A stretch of 64,000 nucleotides of DNA from JBFWRK01 sp050248955 (lineage in GTDB: Bacteria > Actinomycetota > Acidimicrobiia > Acidimicrobiales > Ilumatobacteraceae): the NCBI GenBank assembly GCA_050248955.1, contig JBFWRK010000013.1:1-64000 (forward strand), written 5' to 3'. Positions 20,136-27,325 of this stretch are shown here, piece after piece. Made by a program: the position numbers and the translations under genes. Within the stretch, counting starts at the first letter, position 1; each line of letters begins with the position of its first letter. Under the pieces are notes generated by a model that was not told the DNA's origin, did no database searches, and saw only the letters and a program-made list of their open reading frames with translations.

Positions 20136-20539
20136 CGCTGGTCCTCCGGGATGAATCGCTCGCGCGGTTCGAGCTGAACCCGTGTGACCGTCGAGGGGAA
20201 GAACGGAACCACCGCGGGCACAGCGAGCTCGACGACGACCGTCACCGTCCGATCGCCGATGTCGACGGCTGGTGCCGAGGAGAACCGGCCGCCGTTGTCG
20301 AGCACGGTCTGGGTCGCCGCAGAGATCGCCGAACCTGCCGTCGCCGTCGCCGGCGCTGCTGCCGCGGCACCGCGAGCAGCGCCCGCCTGGGCGATGTTCG
20401 CGGTGTGGTACCAGAGCGCGGCCTGGACGACGAGCAGCACGAGCAGCACGAGGATCGGCACGAGGACGACGAACTGCGCCGTGGCATCCCCTCGTTCCCG
20501 ATCCGCCGCTCGTTCGCGCTGGGCGGAACCGACGGCCAT
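20132..20539 (-). CDS. TadE-like minor pilin (variant +5 residue)
   Basis: 135 aa from the ATG at 20539. The motif RERGDATAQFVVLVPILVLL resembles TadE prepilins, but the Glu at +5 is Gln, which may affect methylation or assembly. A long hydrophobic helix is followed by an Ala-rich stretch and a beta domain (DRTVTVVVELAVPAVVPFF). It lies 5 nt after the pilin-like gene and overlaps the next tadE by 4 nt. An upstream in-frame extension of 48 codons is Arg/Asp-rich and overlaps the pilin gene, so it was rejected. Confidence 0.78.
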   Translation of the reverse strand: MAVGSAQRERAADRERGDATAQFVVLVPILVLLVLLVVQAALWYHTANIAQAGAARGAAAAAPATATAGSAISAATQTVLDNGGRFSSAPAVDIGDRTVTVVVELAVPAVVPFFPSTVTRVQLEPRERFIPEDQR

Positions 20540-20544
20540 GGCGA

Positions 20545-20736
20545 TCAGAACGAGATCGAGTCGCTCTTGGCCTGGATCTTGCCGACCAGGAACGCCGACA
20601 CCGCGACGGCGACCGCGATCATCGCTGCCGCCCAGATGATCGTCGTCGCGCTGACCTCGCCACGATCGCGGTCCTCGTCCCACGAGACCTGCGTGCGCAG
20701 GAGCGTGTAGAGCCAGATCTGCTTCAGGGTGTCCAT
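20545..20736 (-). CDS. Small Flp-pilin-like membrane peptide
   Basis: 63 aa. A charged N-terminal leader (MDTLKQIWLYTLLRTQ...) precedes RGEVSATTIIWAAAMIAVAV, a Gly-ending cleavage site followed by one hydrophobic helix and a short tail. Size, layout and position between tadC and tadE fit the structural Flp pilin of a Tad locus, although the canonical Glu-Tyr pair of proteobacterial Flp is not present. An excellent Shine-Dalgarno (GGAGGT, 9 nt before the ATG), much better than those of its coupled neighbours, implies high expression, as expected for a major pilin. The gene overlaps the tadC 3' end by 13 bp. Confidence 0.75.
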   Translation of the reverse strand: MDTLKQIWLYTLLRTQVSWDEDRDRGEVSATTIIWAAAMIAVAVAVSAFLVGKIQAKSDSISF

Positions 20737-21644
20737 GTTGTTGCTACCTCCGTATCGATGTGGGTTGGGTTCGACGCCGGCTCAGGGCCGGCGATCTGCT
20801 GCAGGGCAGGGAAGCCGAGCAGGATCAGGAAGCCGACGAACATGAGGACCGTCGGCACGCCCATCCGCTCGCTGGCGGCGTGGGCGTCGGCTTCGAGTTG
20901 GGCCGATTGGCGCGACCGCAGAGCAGCAGCCTTCGCGGTGAGCGACGAACGGATGCGGGCGCCCTGTTCACCGGCGAGCTGGACGCTCGCCGCGAGCTCC
21001 GTGAGCGGCTCGACTCCGAGCGCGCTCCCGAGCTCGCCGAGGGCGATCCAGGGGGAGCGACGAGTCGCCCTCGCCCGTACGAGCGCGTCGCGCAGCTCCT
21101 CGAAGACCCAGCCGTCACCGGCATCGGCTGCCGCTTCGAGCGCCGACTCGATGCCAGCTCCGCCAGCCAGGACCACGTTCACGAGATCGAGGTAGCTCGA
21201 CAGCGCGTGCTCGAACTGCAGCCGTCGGCGACGGGCGGTCGAGCGGAGCTGGATGTCGGGCATCGTGAAGCCGAGCGCCGCGCCGCCCACGACAGCGACG
21301 AGCAGCAGTCCCCGGGCCAGGCCACCGCCCTGCGCGAGCAGCAGCAGGTGGAGTGCGATCGGTGCGCCTGCGCCGACGAGTGCGCCGGTCAGCTTCGCCA
21401 CGGCGAGCCGTTCAGCGGTCTGATCCGCCACCCGCAGGTCTGCTTCGAGCGTCGCAGGGGATCGACCTTCGACGACCTGCACCAGACGTGCGACCGGTGC
21501 GGATCGCTGTGACCGCGGCGCGGCTGCAGGACGTTCGAGCGCCCGCAGCAACTCGTCGATCGGCAGCGCTCGACGCCGTGACCCGCGGACGAGCAGGAAG
21601 AGCCCGAGGCCGACGCCTGCTCCGAGAACGACGGTCGCGCTCAC
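20724..21644 (-). CDS. tadC: TadC-like type II secretion F-domain protein
   Basis: 306 aa inner-membrane platform protein. An N-terminal TM, a soluble helical part, TMs near residues 85-125, then the T2SSF domain (LDLVNVVLAGGAGIESALEA, LASSVQLAGEQGARI-like heptads) and a final TM (VPTVLMFVGFLILLGF). The GTG at 21644 overlaps the tadB stop (GTGA). The frame extends far upstream, but that stretch is antisense-like, overlaps tadB and was excluded. With TadB it forms the platform that the CpaF ATPase acts on. Confidence 0.87.
   Translation of the reverse strand: MSATVVLGAGVGLGLFLLVRGSRRRALPIDELLRALERPAAAPRSQRSAPVARLVQVVEGRSPATLEADLRVADQTAERLAVAKLTGALVGAGAPIALHLLLLAQGGGLARGLLLVAVVGGAALGFTMPDIQLRSTARRRRLQFEHALSSYLDLVNVVLAGGAGIESALEAAADAGDGWVFEELRDALVRARATRRSPWIALGELGSALGVEPLTELAASVQLAGEQGARIRSSLTAKAAALRSRQSAQLEADAHAASERMGVPTVLMFVGFLILLGFPALQQIAGPEPASNPTHIDTEVATTWTP
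20746..20751 (-). promoter_or_regulatory. Strong Shine-Dalgarno of the pilin-like gene
   Basis: GGAGGT on the minus strand, 9 nt before the ATG at 20736, inside the tadC coding region. It is the strongest RBS in the pilus operon and supports independent, high-level translation of the peptide. Confidence 0.75.
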
Positions 21645-22501
21645 TGCCCGGCCGCCGTCACTCGTCGCCCGACGAACCGCTCGGGCATCGCGATCCGTCC
21701 CATGCGATCCATCGCCACGAGTGCCCCGGCGAAGAGACCGACGACGACCAGCAGGACGATCTGGCCGGAGACGCTGCCGTACGGCGCGAGGTAGTGGCGG
21801 TCGATCAGGTAGAGCGCGCCGACGGACGCGACCACGACACCGCCGATGATGCGGACCGCGGTCCGTGTCCGCGCCCGGCCGACCCACACGCGTGATCGCA
21901 TGCGTGCGTCGTCGCGCGCACACTCCGCCAGATGCCCGAGCAACGGCCCGAGCTCCCTGGCTTCGCGCTCCGCCGCCATCACGAGCGCGGCGGCCACGAA
22001 GTCGGCGAGCGGATGGTCGACCTCGACCGCGAACTCGCGCAACGCCTCGGCAAGCGGCTGGTACTGCAGCCGCGCTGCCATCCGCGCGACCGGCAGCTCC
22101 AACGGGCCGGGCGCGAGTCGGGCGCCGGCGGTGATCGCGTGCTCGAGCCCGTTCGCCGCAGAGAGCGTGTCGCGGAGCTGCTCGGTCCACGAGGCAATCG
22201 CTTCGACACGCGAGATCTCCCGCTGGTGTCGCCCAGCTGCGGCGCGGATGTTCGGGAGCCCATAACCGACGACTCCCGCAGAGGCCGCCGCGACCGGCCA
22301 CTTCGTGACGAGCGCGACGCCGACGGCAGCACCGAGCGCGCACGCCAGTCGGAGGACGAGTTGCTCCGTCGGTACGAGTGACCGCCCGGCGCCGGCACCG
22401 GTGGAACCGAGGATCCGTCGTCCCCGCGCGCCCATCACGACGAGGAGCAGGCCGCAACCTGCGGCCCCGCCGAGCAGAGCCATCACGAGCGCGTTCACCA
22501 C
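21641..22501 (-). CDS. tadB: TadB-like type II secretion F-domain protein
   Basis: 286 aa with about five membrane segments and a cytoplasmic T2SSF domain (residues 100-215; IASWTEQLRDTLSAANGLEHA, PLADFVAAALVMAAEREARE). Paralogue of the next gene, as usual in Tad loci. It overlaps cpaF by 7 bp upstream and tadC by 4 bp downstream. The predicted role is platform subunit of the Flp pilus machine. Confidence 0.88.
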   Translation of the reverse strand: MVNALVMALLGGAAGCGLLLVVMGARGRRILGSTGAGAGRSLVPTEQLVLRLACALGAAVGVALVTKWPVAAASAGVVGYGLPNIRAAAGRHQREISRVEAIASWTEQLRDTLSAANGLEHAITAGARLAPGPLELPVARMAARLQYQPLAEALREFAVEVDHPLADFVAAALVMAAEREARELGPLLGHLAECARDDARMRSRVWVGRARTRTAVRIIGGVVVASVGALYLIDRHYLAPYGSVSGQIVLLVVVGLFAGALVAMDRMGRIAMPERFVGRRVTAAGQ

Positions 22502-23823
22502 GACCCCAGCACTTCGCGCCGGCGATGATCCCGGGTATCGAAGCCGTGCTGCTCGAACAGCAGTGCCGAGGCATCTCGCAGGGGCGCTGACGCGATCGCA
22601 ACGCCGTCCGTACCGCGCTCGAACACCTCGTTCGAGATGATCCTGCCACCCTCCGCATCGACGACCTCGCGGATGCTGACGATCCGTCGGACACCGTCCA
22701 CGAGCTCGATGTGCACGACGAAGTGCAACGCGTTCGCGAGGAGCAGGTTCACCGTGTCGACGGGCAGGCCGGTGTCCGCCATCGAGACATACGCCGCCAG
22801 CTTCGGGAAGACGGACCGTGTGGAGTCAGCGTGCATCGTGCACATCGAGCCGTTGTTGCCCTGGCTCATCGCGAGCAGCATCGGGAACGCCTCGCCGCCC
22901 CGGACCTCGCCGATGATCACGCGGTCCGGATCCATCCGCAATGCCATCCGCGTGAGATCGAGCAACGTCACCTCGCCCTGGCCCTCGATGTTCGCCGGGC
23001 GGGACTGCAACATGTCGTGATCGGGATGGCGATCGGCGAACCGGTCGATGCCGAGCTCGTACGCGTCCTCGATCGTCACGAGGCGCTCGTTGCTCGGGAT
23101 CTCGTTGATGAGCGCCCTCAGCAGCGTCGTCTTGCCGGTGCCGGTACCGCCCGAGATCACGACGTTGCGCCTGGCCGCAACCGCGGCTGCGAGGAACCGC
23201 AGCACCGATCCGTCGAACATGCCGCGGTCGCAGAGCTCGTCGAGCGTTGACAGCTCGAAGCGGTGACGGCGGATGATCACGCTCGGACGGGACGTCACCT
23301 CGATCGCCGCGAAGAGCCGTGACCCGTCCGGCAGCTGGAGGTTCAACTCGGGCGTCGCGGCATCGAGGCGCCGTTCGCCGCGCCCACCGCGCGCTGCCGC
23401 GCGGCGGATCAGCTCGACGAGCTCGTCGTCCGTGGTGACGACTGGAGCGACCTGACGACGACTGCCGTCGCGCATCTTCAGCCGTACCGGCTCGCAGCCG
23501 CGGATGTGGATGTCGTTGATCTCGTCGTCGTCGAGCAGCGGTTGGATGCGCCCGAGCCCGAACACGGCATCGAGCACGGCGTCGGCGAGCGCGTTCTCCG
23601 CGCTCACGGTCATCGGGTCCTCGCCGCGGGCAAGCCGCGACGATGCGAGCTCGTCCAGCTGGCGGGCGACGAGGCGACGGCCGAGCTGGCGCTCGTCTGC
23701 GAGGCCGAGTCCGCCCCGGCCGTCGGCCGTCCTCGCGATCCGATCGTCCGCCAGCTGTTCACCGACGAGCCGGGCGAGCCGCTGCACGTCCGCTGCATCG
23801 AGGAGGTCAAGGTCGTGCGTCAT
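22495..23823 (-). CDS. cpaF: Tad pilus ATPase CpaF/TadA
   Basis: 442 aa secretion-superfamily hexameric ATPase that powers pilin polymerisation. Seen: an N-terminal helical domain (DDEINDIHIRGCEPVRLKM), Walker A VISGGTGTGKTTLLRAL, Asp box near VTIEDAYELG, Walker B MDPDRVIIGEVRGGEA, and His box MCTMHADS. Length is typical. The ATG at 23823 overlaps the cpaE-like stop by 4 nt. All motifs look intact, so the pilus machine is presumably functional. Confidence 0.95.
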   Translation of the reverse strand: MTHDLDLLDAADVQRLARLVGEQLADDRIARTADGRGGLGLADERQLGRRLVARQLDELASSRLARGEDPMTVSAENALADAVLDAVFGLGRIQPLLDDDEINDIHIRGCEPVRLKMRDGSRRQVAPVVTTDDELVELIRRAAARGGRGERRLDAATPELNLQLPDGSRLFAAIEVTSRPSVIIRRHRFELSTLDELCDRGMFDGSVLRFLAAAVAARRNVVISGGTGTGKTTLLRALINEIPSNERLVTIEDAYELGIDRFADRHPDHDMLQSRPANIEGQGEVTLLDLTRMALRMDPDRVIIGEVRGGEAFPMLLAMSQGNNGSMCTMHADSTRSVFPKLAAYVSMADTGLPVDTVNLLLANALHFVVHIELVDGVRRIVSIREVVDAEGGRIISNEVFERGTDGVAIASAPLRDASALLFEQHGFDTRDHRRREVLGSW

Positions 23824-24563
23824 GACGGCACTCCCTCGGGTGCTCCGGCGGAATCCGGCGTGGTTGCGATGTCGAGCCGCTCGACGAGCGCGCGGACCGC
23901 TGCCGGCCAGCCCGCGCGGCGTGACCGCGCCGCAGCGGCAGGATCCTGCTGCACCGCGACGGCGTCGTCCGGCACGACCGTCACGTCCGCGACGCCGAGC
24001 GCCGCCGCAATCTCGCTCGCGCCATACGGCTTCCTGCCGACCGCGACGACTTCGACCGGCGCGTGCTGTCTGAGCAGATCGAGCCGGTTCATCGCGACGA
24101 CGAGACCCTCTGCGTCCGGTCGCACCACCACGACGATCCGGCTCGCGGTCTCGAGCAGTGGCAGCACCGGCGAACCAGGTCGAACACGGCCGGCATCGAT
24201 CAACACGTCGTGACCGGCGAGGTCAGCGAACGCACGGGCGAGGTGTTCGGCGGCGGTGCGCAACGCGGCCTGCGTGCGATCGGACAACGGGTGGGCGGGC
24301 ACGACGGCCACGCCGGACGAGAACCGCTGCGCCCGGCGCACGATGTCATCGGCGTCGATCCCGAGGCGCGCCGTGCCGGCGAGCTCGGTGAGCCCCGGGA
24401 CGAGCCCGAGCTGGTGACGAGCGGCGATGACACCACCGTCGACATCGGCCTCGACGAGGACCGCGTCGCGCCCGGTGACCGCCGACCAGTGGTGCGCGAC
24501 GGCGACGGCGAGCGAGGTGGCGCCGGGCGCGCCGTGCAGGCTGGTGAAGACGACGACAGCCAT
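23820..24563 (-). CDS. CpaE/TadZ-like MinD-type protein with degenerate P-loop
   Basis: 247 aa ParA/MinD-fold protein in the position of CpaE/TadZ, which marks the pole or assembly site of Tad pili. The P-loop region reads SLHGAPGATSLAVAVA: both the signature Lys and the Walker A Lys of the deviant KGGxGKT motif are missing. Later strands (VLVEADVDGG, DVLIDAGRVRPG, RIVVVVRPDAEG) keep the MinD fold. ATP hydrolysis is therefore doubtful; several TadZ proteins are known to have atypical P-loops. It lies 3 nt after cpaB and overlaps cpaF. Confidence 0.8.
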   Translation of the reverse strand: MAVVVFTSLHGAPGATSLAVAVAHHWSAVTGRDAVLVEADVDGGVIAARHQLGLVPGLTELAGTARLGIDADDIVRRAQRFSSGVAVVPAHPLSDRTQAALRTAAEHLARAFADLAGHDVLIDAGRVRPGSPVLPLLETASRIVVVVRPDAEGLVVAMNRLDLLRQHAPVEVVAVGRKPYGASEIAAALGVADVTVVPDDAVAVQQDPAAAARSRRAGWPAAVRALVERLDIATTPDSAGAPEGVPS

Positions 24564-24566
24564 GGC

Positions 24567-25415
24567 TCAGGCGGCCACTTGCGTGAGTCGGACCTCGCGA
24601 GCAGCGGCGATCTGCTCGGCGACCGGTGATGGCACCCGCAACGTGACGACCACATCGCCAGGACCGCCGTCGATCGACGACAACGTCTCGACGATCGCGG
24701 CGAGCGGTGACCTCGTGCCGCCGACCTCGTCGTCACCGGCTTCAGGATCGGCGACCGACGCCGCCACCGTGGACCCGCCGACCGGGTCGTCTGCGACGAG
24801 CACGACGGTGACGTGGTCGCCGGACCGCAGGCCGAGCGGGAACTCACCGAGCTCGAGTCGCCGGCCGACGAGGCTCTCGTCGGTGCCGAGCGGGATCGCT
24901 TCGACCGCAAGGTCGTCGGTGACGGGCGTGAAGGCGCTGATGTCTGCGGCGACGATCCGGCCGACGAGCCGCGTGGCATCGGCGTACGGCAGGAGCCGCG
25001 CGCCCGTTGCCCTGACGTCGGCGGCACGGAAGTCCTGCGGGACGAGCACGTCGCCACGACGGACGTCACGAGCGAAGACGAGGGCCTGCTGCGTGGTCGA
25101 CGAGGAGCGTTGCCAGACGATCGCCGCCAACGCACATCCGGCCACGAGGAGGATGCCGAGCATGAGCTCGGGCACCCGCACCGACGGCCGGGCTGGGGCG
25201 AGCGGACGAGGTGCAACACGAACACCGCCCCGTCGAGGCGCATCCGTGGGCACGGCAGCCGGACGTCCCGACCGATCCGACCTGTCCAACCGGTCCAACC
25301 GGTCCAACCGGTCCGACCGGTCCGACCGATCTGGCCGGTCCGACCGCTCCGTCATCGCTGATCGCTCCGTTCGCACCGTCGCAGCGCTGCGAGCGCGTTC
25401 CACCACGTTCTTCAC
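24567..25415 (-). CDS. CpaB/RcpC-like SAF-domain pilus protein
   Basis: 282 aa. One TM (about residues 84-103), then an SAF domain (FARDVRRGDVLVPQDFRAAD), as in CpaB/RcpC proteins of Tad loci. The N-terminal cytoplasmic tail (about 20-50) is a repetitive Arg/Asp/Ser/Leu stretch encoded by a 9-bp tandem repeat. Likely first gene of the pilus operon. The start is ATG at 25415, with ATG at 25355 as alternative. The gap to the divergent DUF4333 gene is 311 bp. Confidence 0.8.
   Translation of the reverse strand: MKNVVERARSAATVRTERSAMTERSDRPDRSDRSDRLDRLDRLDRSDRSGRPAAVPTDAPRRGGVRVAPRPLAPARPSVRVPELMLGILLVAGCALAAIVWQRSSSTTQQALVFARDVRRGDVLVPQDFRAADVRATGARLLPYADATRLVGRIVAADISAFTPVTDDLAVEAIPLGTDESLVGRRLELGEFPLGLRSGDHVTVVLVADDPVGGSTVAASVADPEAGDDEVGGTRSPLAAIVETLSSIDGGPGDVVVTLRVPSPVAEQIAAAREVRLTQVAA
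25275..25346 (-). repeat. 9-bp tandem repeat in the cpaB N-terminus
   Basis: Eight consecutive 9-nt units on the plus strand, consensus GTCCRACCG, of which 25284-25310 are three perfect GTCCAACCG copies. The period is a multiple of three, so copy-number change by slippage keeps frame and only alters the length of the Asp-Arg-rich tail. Confidence 0.8.
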
Positions 25416-25726
25416 CCTTCGTTCGTTCTCCGCCGACCGGTCCGTCGCGTCTCGCGAATCGGAGCCGGGCTTCTCTGTGTGCGGTGCACGGTACGAATCG
25501 GCACGAGGGCCACCAATGGGCCGGAAATCCCACCGGAGGCCCGGCTGCTCAAGCGGTCGTCAACGACGTCGCCTGCGGCACTTGACGCTCGGACGTGCCG
25601 TCGACCGACCTGACCGCGAGGCGGCCCCAGGTCGGGCGAGTTGGCACCGGGATCGCACGCGATGGACATCCGGCCGTGATCGGATGGATCCGAGACGATC
25701 GGACCGCGTTCGCTACGTTCAGCGGG
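25416..25726. other. Divergent intergenic region between pilus operon and DUF4333 gene
   Basis: 311 bp. It must hold the pilus-operon promoter on the minus strand, but I could not identify it confidently. The only clear element is the TACGTT box at 25714-25719 of the plus-strand gene. No RNA gene or conserved ORF is seen. Confidence 0.5.
25714..25719 (+). promoter_or_regulatory. Leaderless -10 box of DUF4333 lipoprotein gene
   Basis: TACGTT, 7 nt before the ATG at 25727. It supports that start over a longer frame beginning at 25595. Confidence 0.5.
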
Positions 25727-26278
25727 ATGATCTCCAGGATTCGTCAGGTGTCGGTCGGAGGCGCGAGCGCCGCCCTGCTCATGCTCGCGGCGTGCAGCGC
25801 GTCGAGCTCGGACTTCAAGAGCACGGCAGAAGACCTCATCGAAGGCGACATCGCCGAGCAGTCGGCACTGGGCGACCTCTCGGCAACCTGTGAGAAGCCC
25901 GACGGCGATCCGAAGCCCGGTGACGTCTTCGCCTGCACGGCAACGACCGCGGACGGCCGCACGATCGAGTTCACCTCGACGGTGGAGGAGGACGACAAGG
26001 TGAACGTCGAGAGCACGAACCTCATCACGGTCGACGGCCTGGCCTCGATCGAGCAGGTCGCCGTCGCTGCGCTGGAGCAGGAGATCGGTCAGACGCTCGG
26101 TCAGGAGAACTTCGACTGTGGCTCGGAGCCGGTGATCGTCGACGCCTCGCCGGCGTCGTTGACCTGCGCGCTCACCGATCCGGGCACCGGCGACGTGTAC
26201 GACGCACAGGTCGACCTCCCGAGCCTGGACGACATCGGTTCGCTCACCGTGCAGGTCGCCGACGCACCACGCGGCTGA
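25727..26278 (+). CDS. Lipoprotein with two DUF4333-like domains
   Basis: 183 aa. Signal peptide with lipobox LMLAAC (cysteine near residue 22). Two similar modules follow, each with a pair of cysteines spaced like DUF4333 (CEKPDGDPKPGDVFAC and DCGSEPVIVDASPASLTC), separated by a helical stretch (SIEQVAVAALEQEIGQTLG). DUF4333 proteins are secreted actinobacterial proteins of unknown function. Each module probably has one disulfide. Acidic overall. Stands alone between the pilus operon and map. Confidence 0.82.
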   Translation: MISRIRQVSVGGASAALLMLAACSASSSDFKSTAEDLIEGDIAEQSALGDLSATCEKPDGDPKPGDVFACTATTADGRTIEFTSTVEEDDKVNVESTNLITVDGLASIEQVAVAALEQEIGQTLGQENFDCGSEPVIVDASPASLTCALTDPGTGDVYDAQVDLPSLDDIGSLTVQVADAPRG

Positions 26279-26333
26279 CCACGCACGGCCGGCGAAGCGG
26301 GGCAGCGCGGTATCGACCCGGCGGCTCAGGCCG

Positions 26334-26339
26334 TAGCCT
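26334..26339 (+). promoter_or_regulatory. Leaderless -10 box of map
   Basis: TAGCCT, 8 nt before the ATG at 26348. Confidence 0.5.
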
Positions 26340-26347
26340 GGTGTGGC

Positions 26348-27325
26348 ATGTCGCAGACCATCGCTCCCACGGTCCTCCCGAATGCGAACGACGCCTGCTG
26401 GTGCGGGAGCGGTCGCAAGTACAAGCGCTGCCACAAGCAGCTCGAAGGGCGTGTGCACCAGGGCGAGATCAGCCCGTACCGCCCGGTTCCAGCGCACATC
26501 GGCCGGCCGTCCTACGCCGACACGGGCGTGCCAACGAGGTGGGCCGAGCCGCGCGTCAAGTCACCGGAGATCATCGAGCGGATGCGCAACGCCGGCGTGG
26601 TTGCCGCCGAGGTGCTGCGGCTCGCCGGCGAGATGGTGCGCCCCGGCATCCCGACCGACGACATCGACGCCTTCGTGCACGAGATCACCATCGAGCGCAA
26701 CGCCTACCCGAGCCCACTCAACTACAACGGGTTCCGCAAGAGCGTCTGCACCTCCGTCAACGAGGTGATCTGCCACGGCATCCCCGACTCGCGCGAACTC
26801 GTCGACGGCGACATCCTCAACATCGACGTGACGGTGTTCATCGACGGCGTCCACGGTGACACGAACGCGACGTTTTTCGTCGGTGACGTCGACCCGGCGA
26901 GCAAGCAGCTCGTGCAAGCCACGGAGGAGTGCATGTGGCACGGCATCGAAGCGGTCGTGCCCGGGCGGCCGGTGAGCGACATCGGCAAGGCGATCGAGCA
27001 ACACGCCAAGAAGCACCGCTACGGCGTCGTGCGCAGCTTCGTCGGCCACGGCATCGGCGAGCAGTTCCACACCGACCTGCAGATCCTGCACTACTACGAC
27101 CCGAAGTCGACCACGATCATGCGCCCCGGCATGACGTTCACGATCGAGCCGATGATCACGATGGGCACGTGGCAGTTCCGCCTGTGGGACGACGAGTGGA
27201 CCGCAGTCACGGCCGACGGCAAGCGCACCGCGCAGTTCGAGCACACGATCCTCGTCACCGAGGACGGGCACGAGGTGCTCACCGCGCAGGGTGCTGTCAG
27301 CCCGGCTGCACCCTGGCACCGCTGA
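26348..27325 (+). CDS. map: Methionine aminopeptidase type I with N-terminal SEC-C zinc motif
   Basis: 325 aa. Removes the initiator Met from nascent proteins. The SEC-C motif CWCGSGRKYKRCH at residues 17-29 probably docks the enzyme at the ribosome, as in mycobacterial MapB-like proteins. The catalytic pita-bread domain holds the five metal ligands in order: D in NIDVTV, D in GDTNATF, H in GHGIGEQFH, E in IEPMI and E in QFEHT. Length fits SEC-C containing MetAPs. The 3' end overlaps the convergent methylase gene by 29 bp. Confidence 0.95.
   Translation: MSQTIAPTVLPNANDACWCGSGRKYKRCHKQLEGRVHQGEISPYRPVPAHIGRPSYADTGVPTRWAEPRVKSPEIIERMRNAGVVAAEVLRLAGEMVRPGIPTDDIDAFVHEITIERNAYPSPLNYNGFRKSVCTSVNEVICHGIPDSRELVDGDILNIDVTVFIDGVHGDTNATFFVGDVDPASKQLVQATEECMWHGIEAVVPGRPVSDIGKAIEQHAKKHRYGVVRSFVGHGIGEQFHTDLQILHYYDPKSTTIMRPGMTFTIEPMITMGTWQFRLWDDEWTAVTADGKRTAQFEHTILVTEDGHEVLTAQGAVSPAAPWHR

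Noticed and set aside
20683..22694. Longer starts for tadC and the first TadE-like gene
   Set aside because: Extensions are Arg-rich, overlap coding sequence of neighbours and add no homology. GTGA overlap and internal ATG starts fit the operon style.
25275..25346. CRISPR-like array
   Set aside because: Units are 9 bp, contiguous and without spacers; they encode an in-frame protein repeat.
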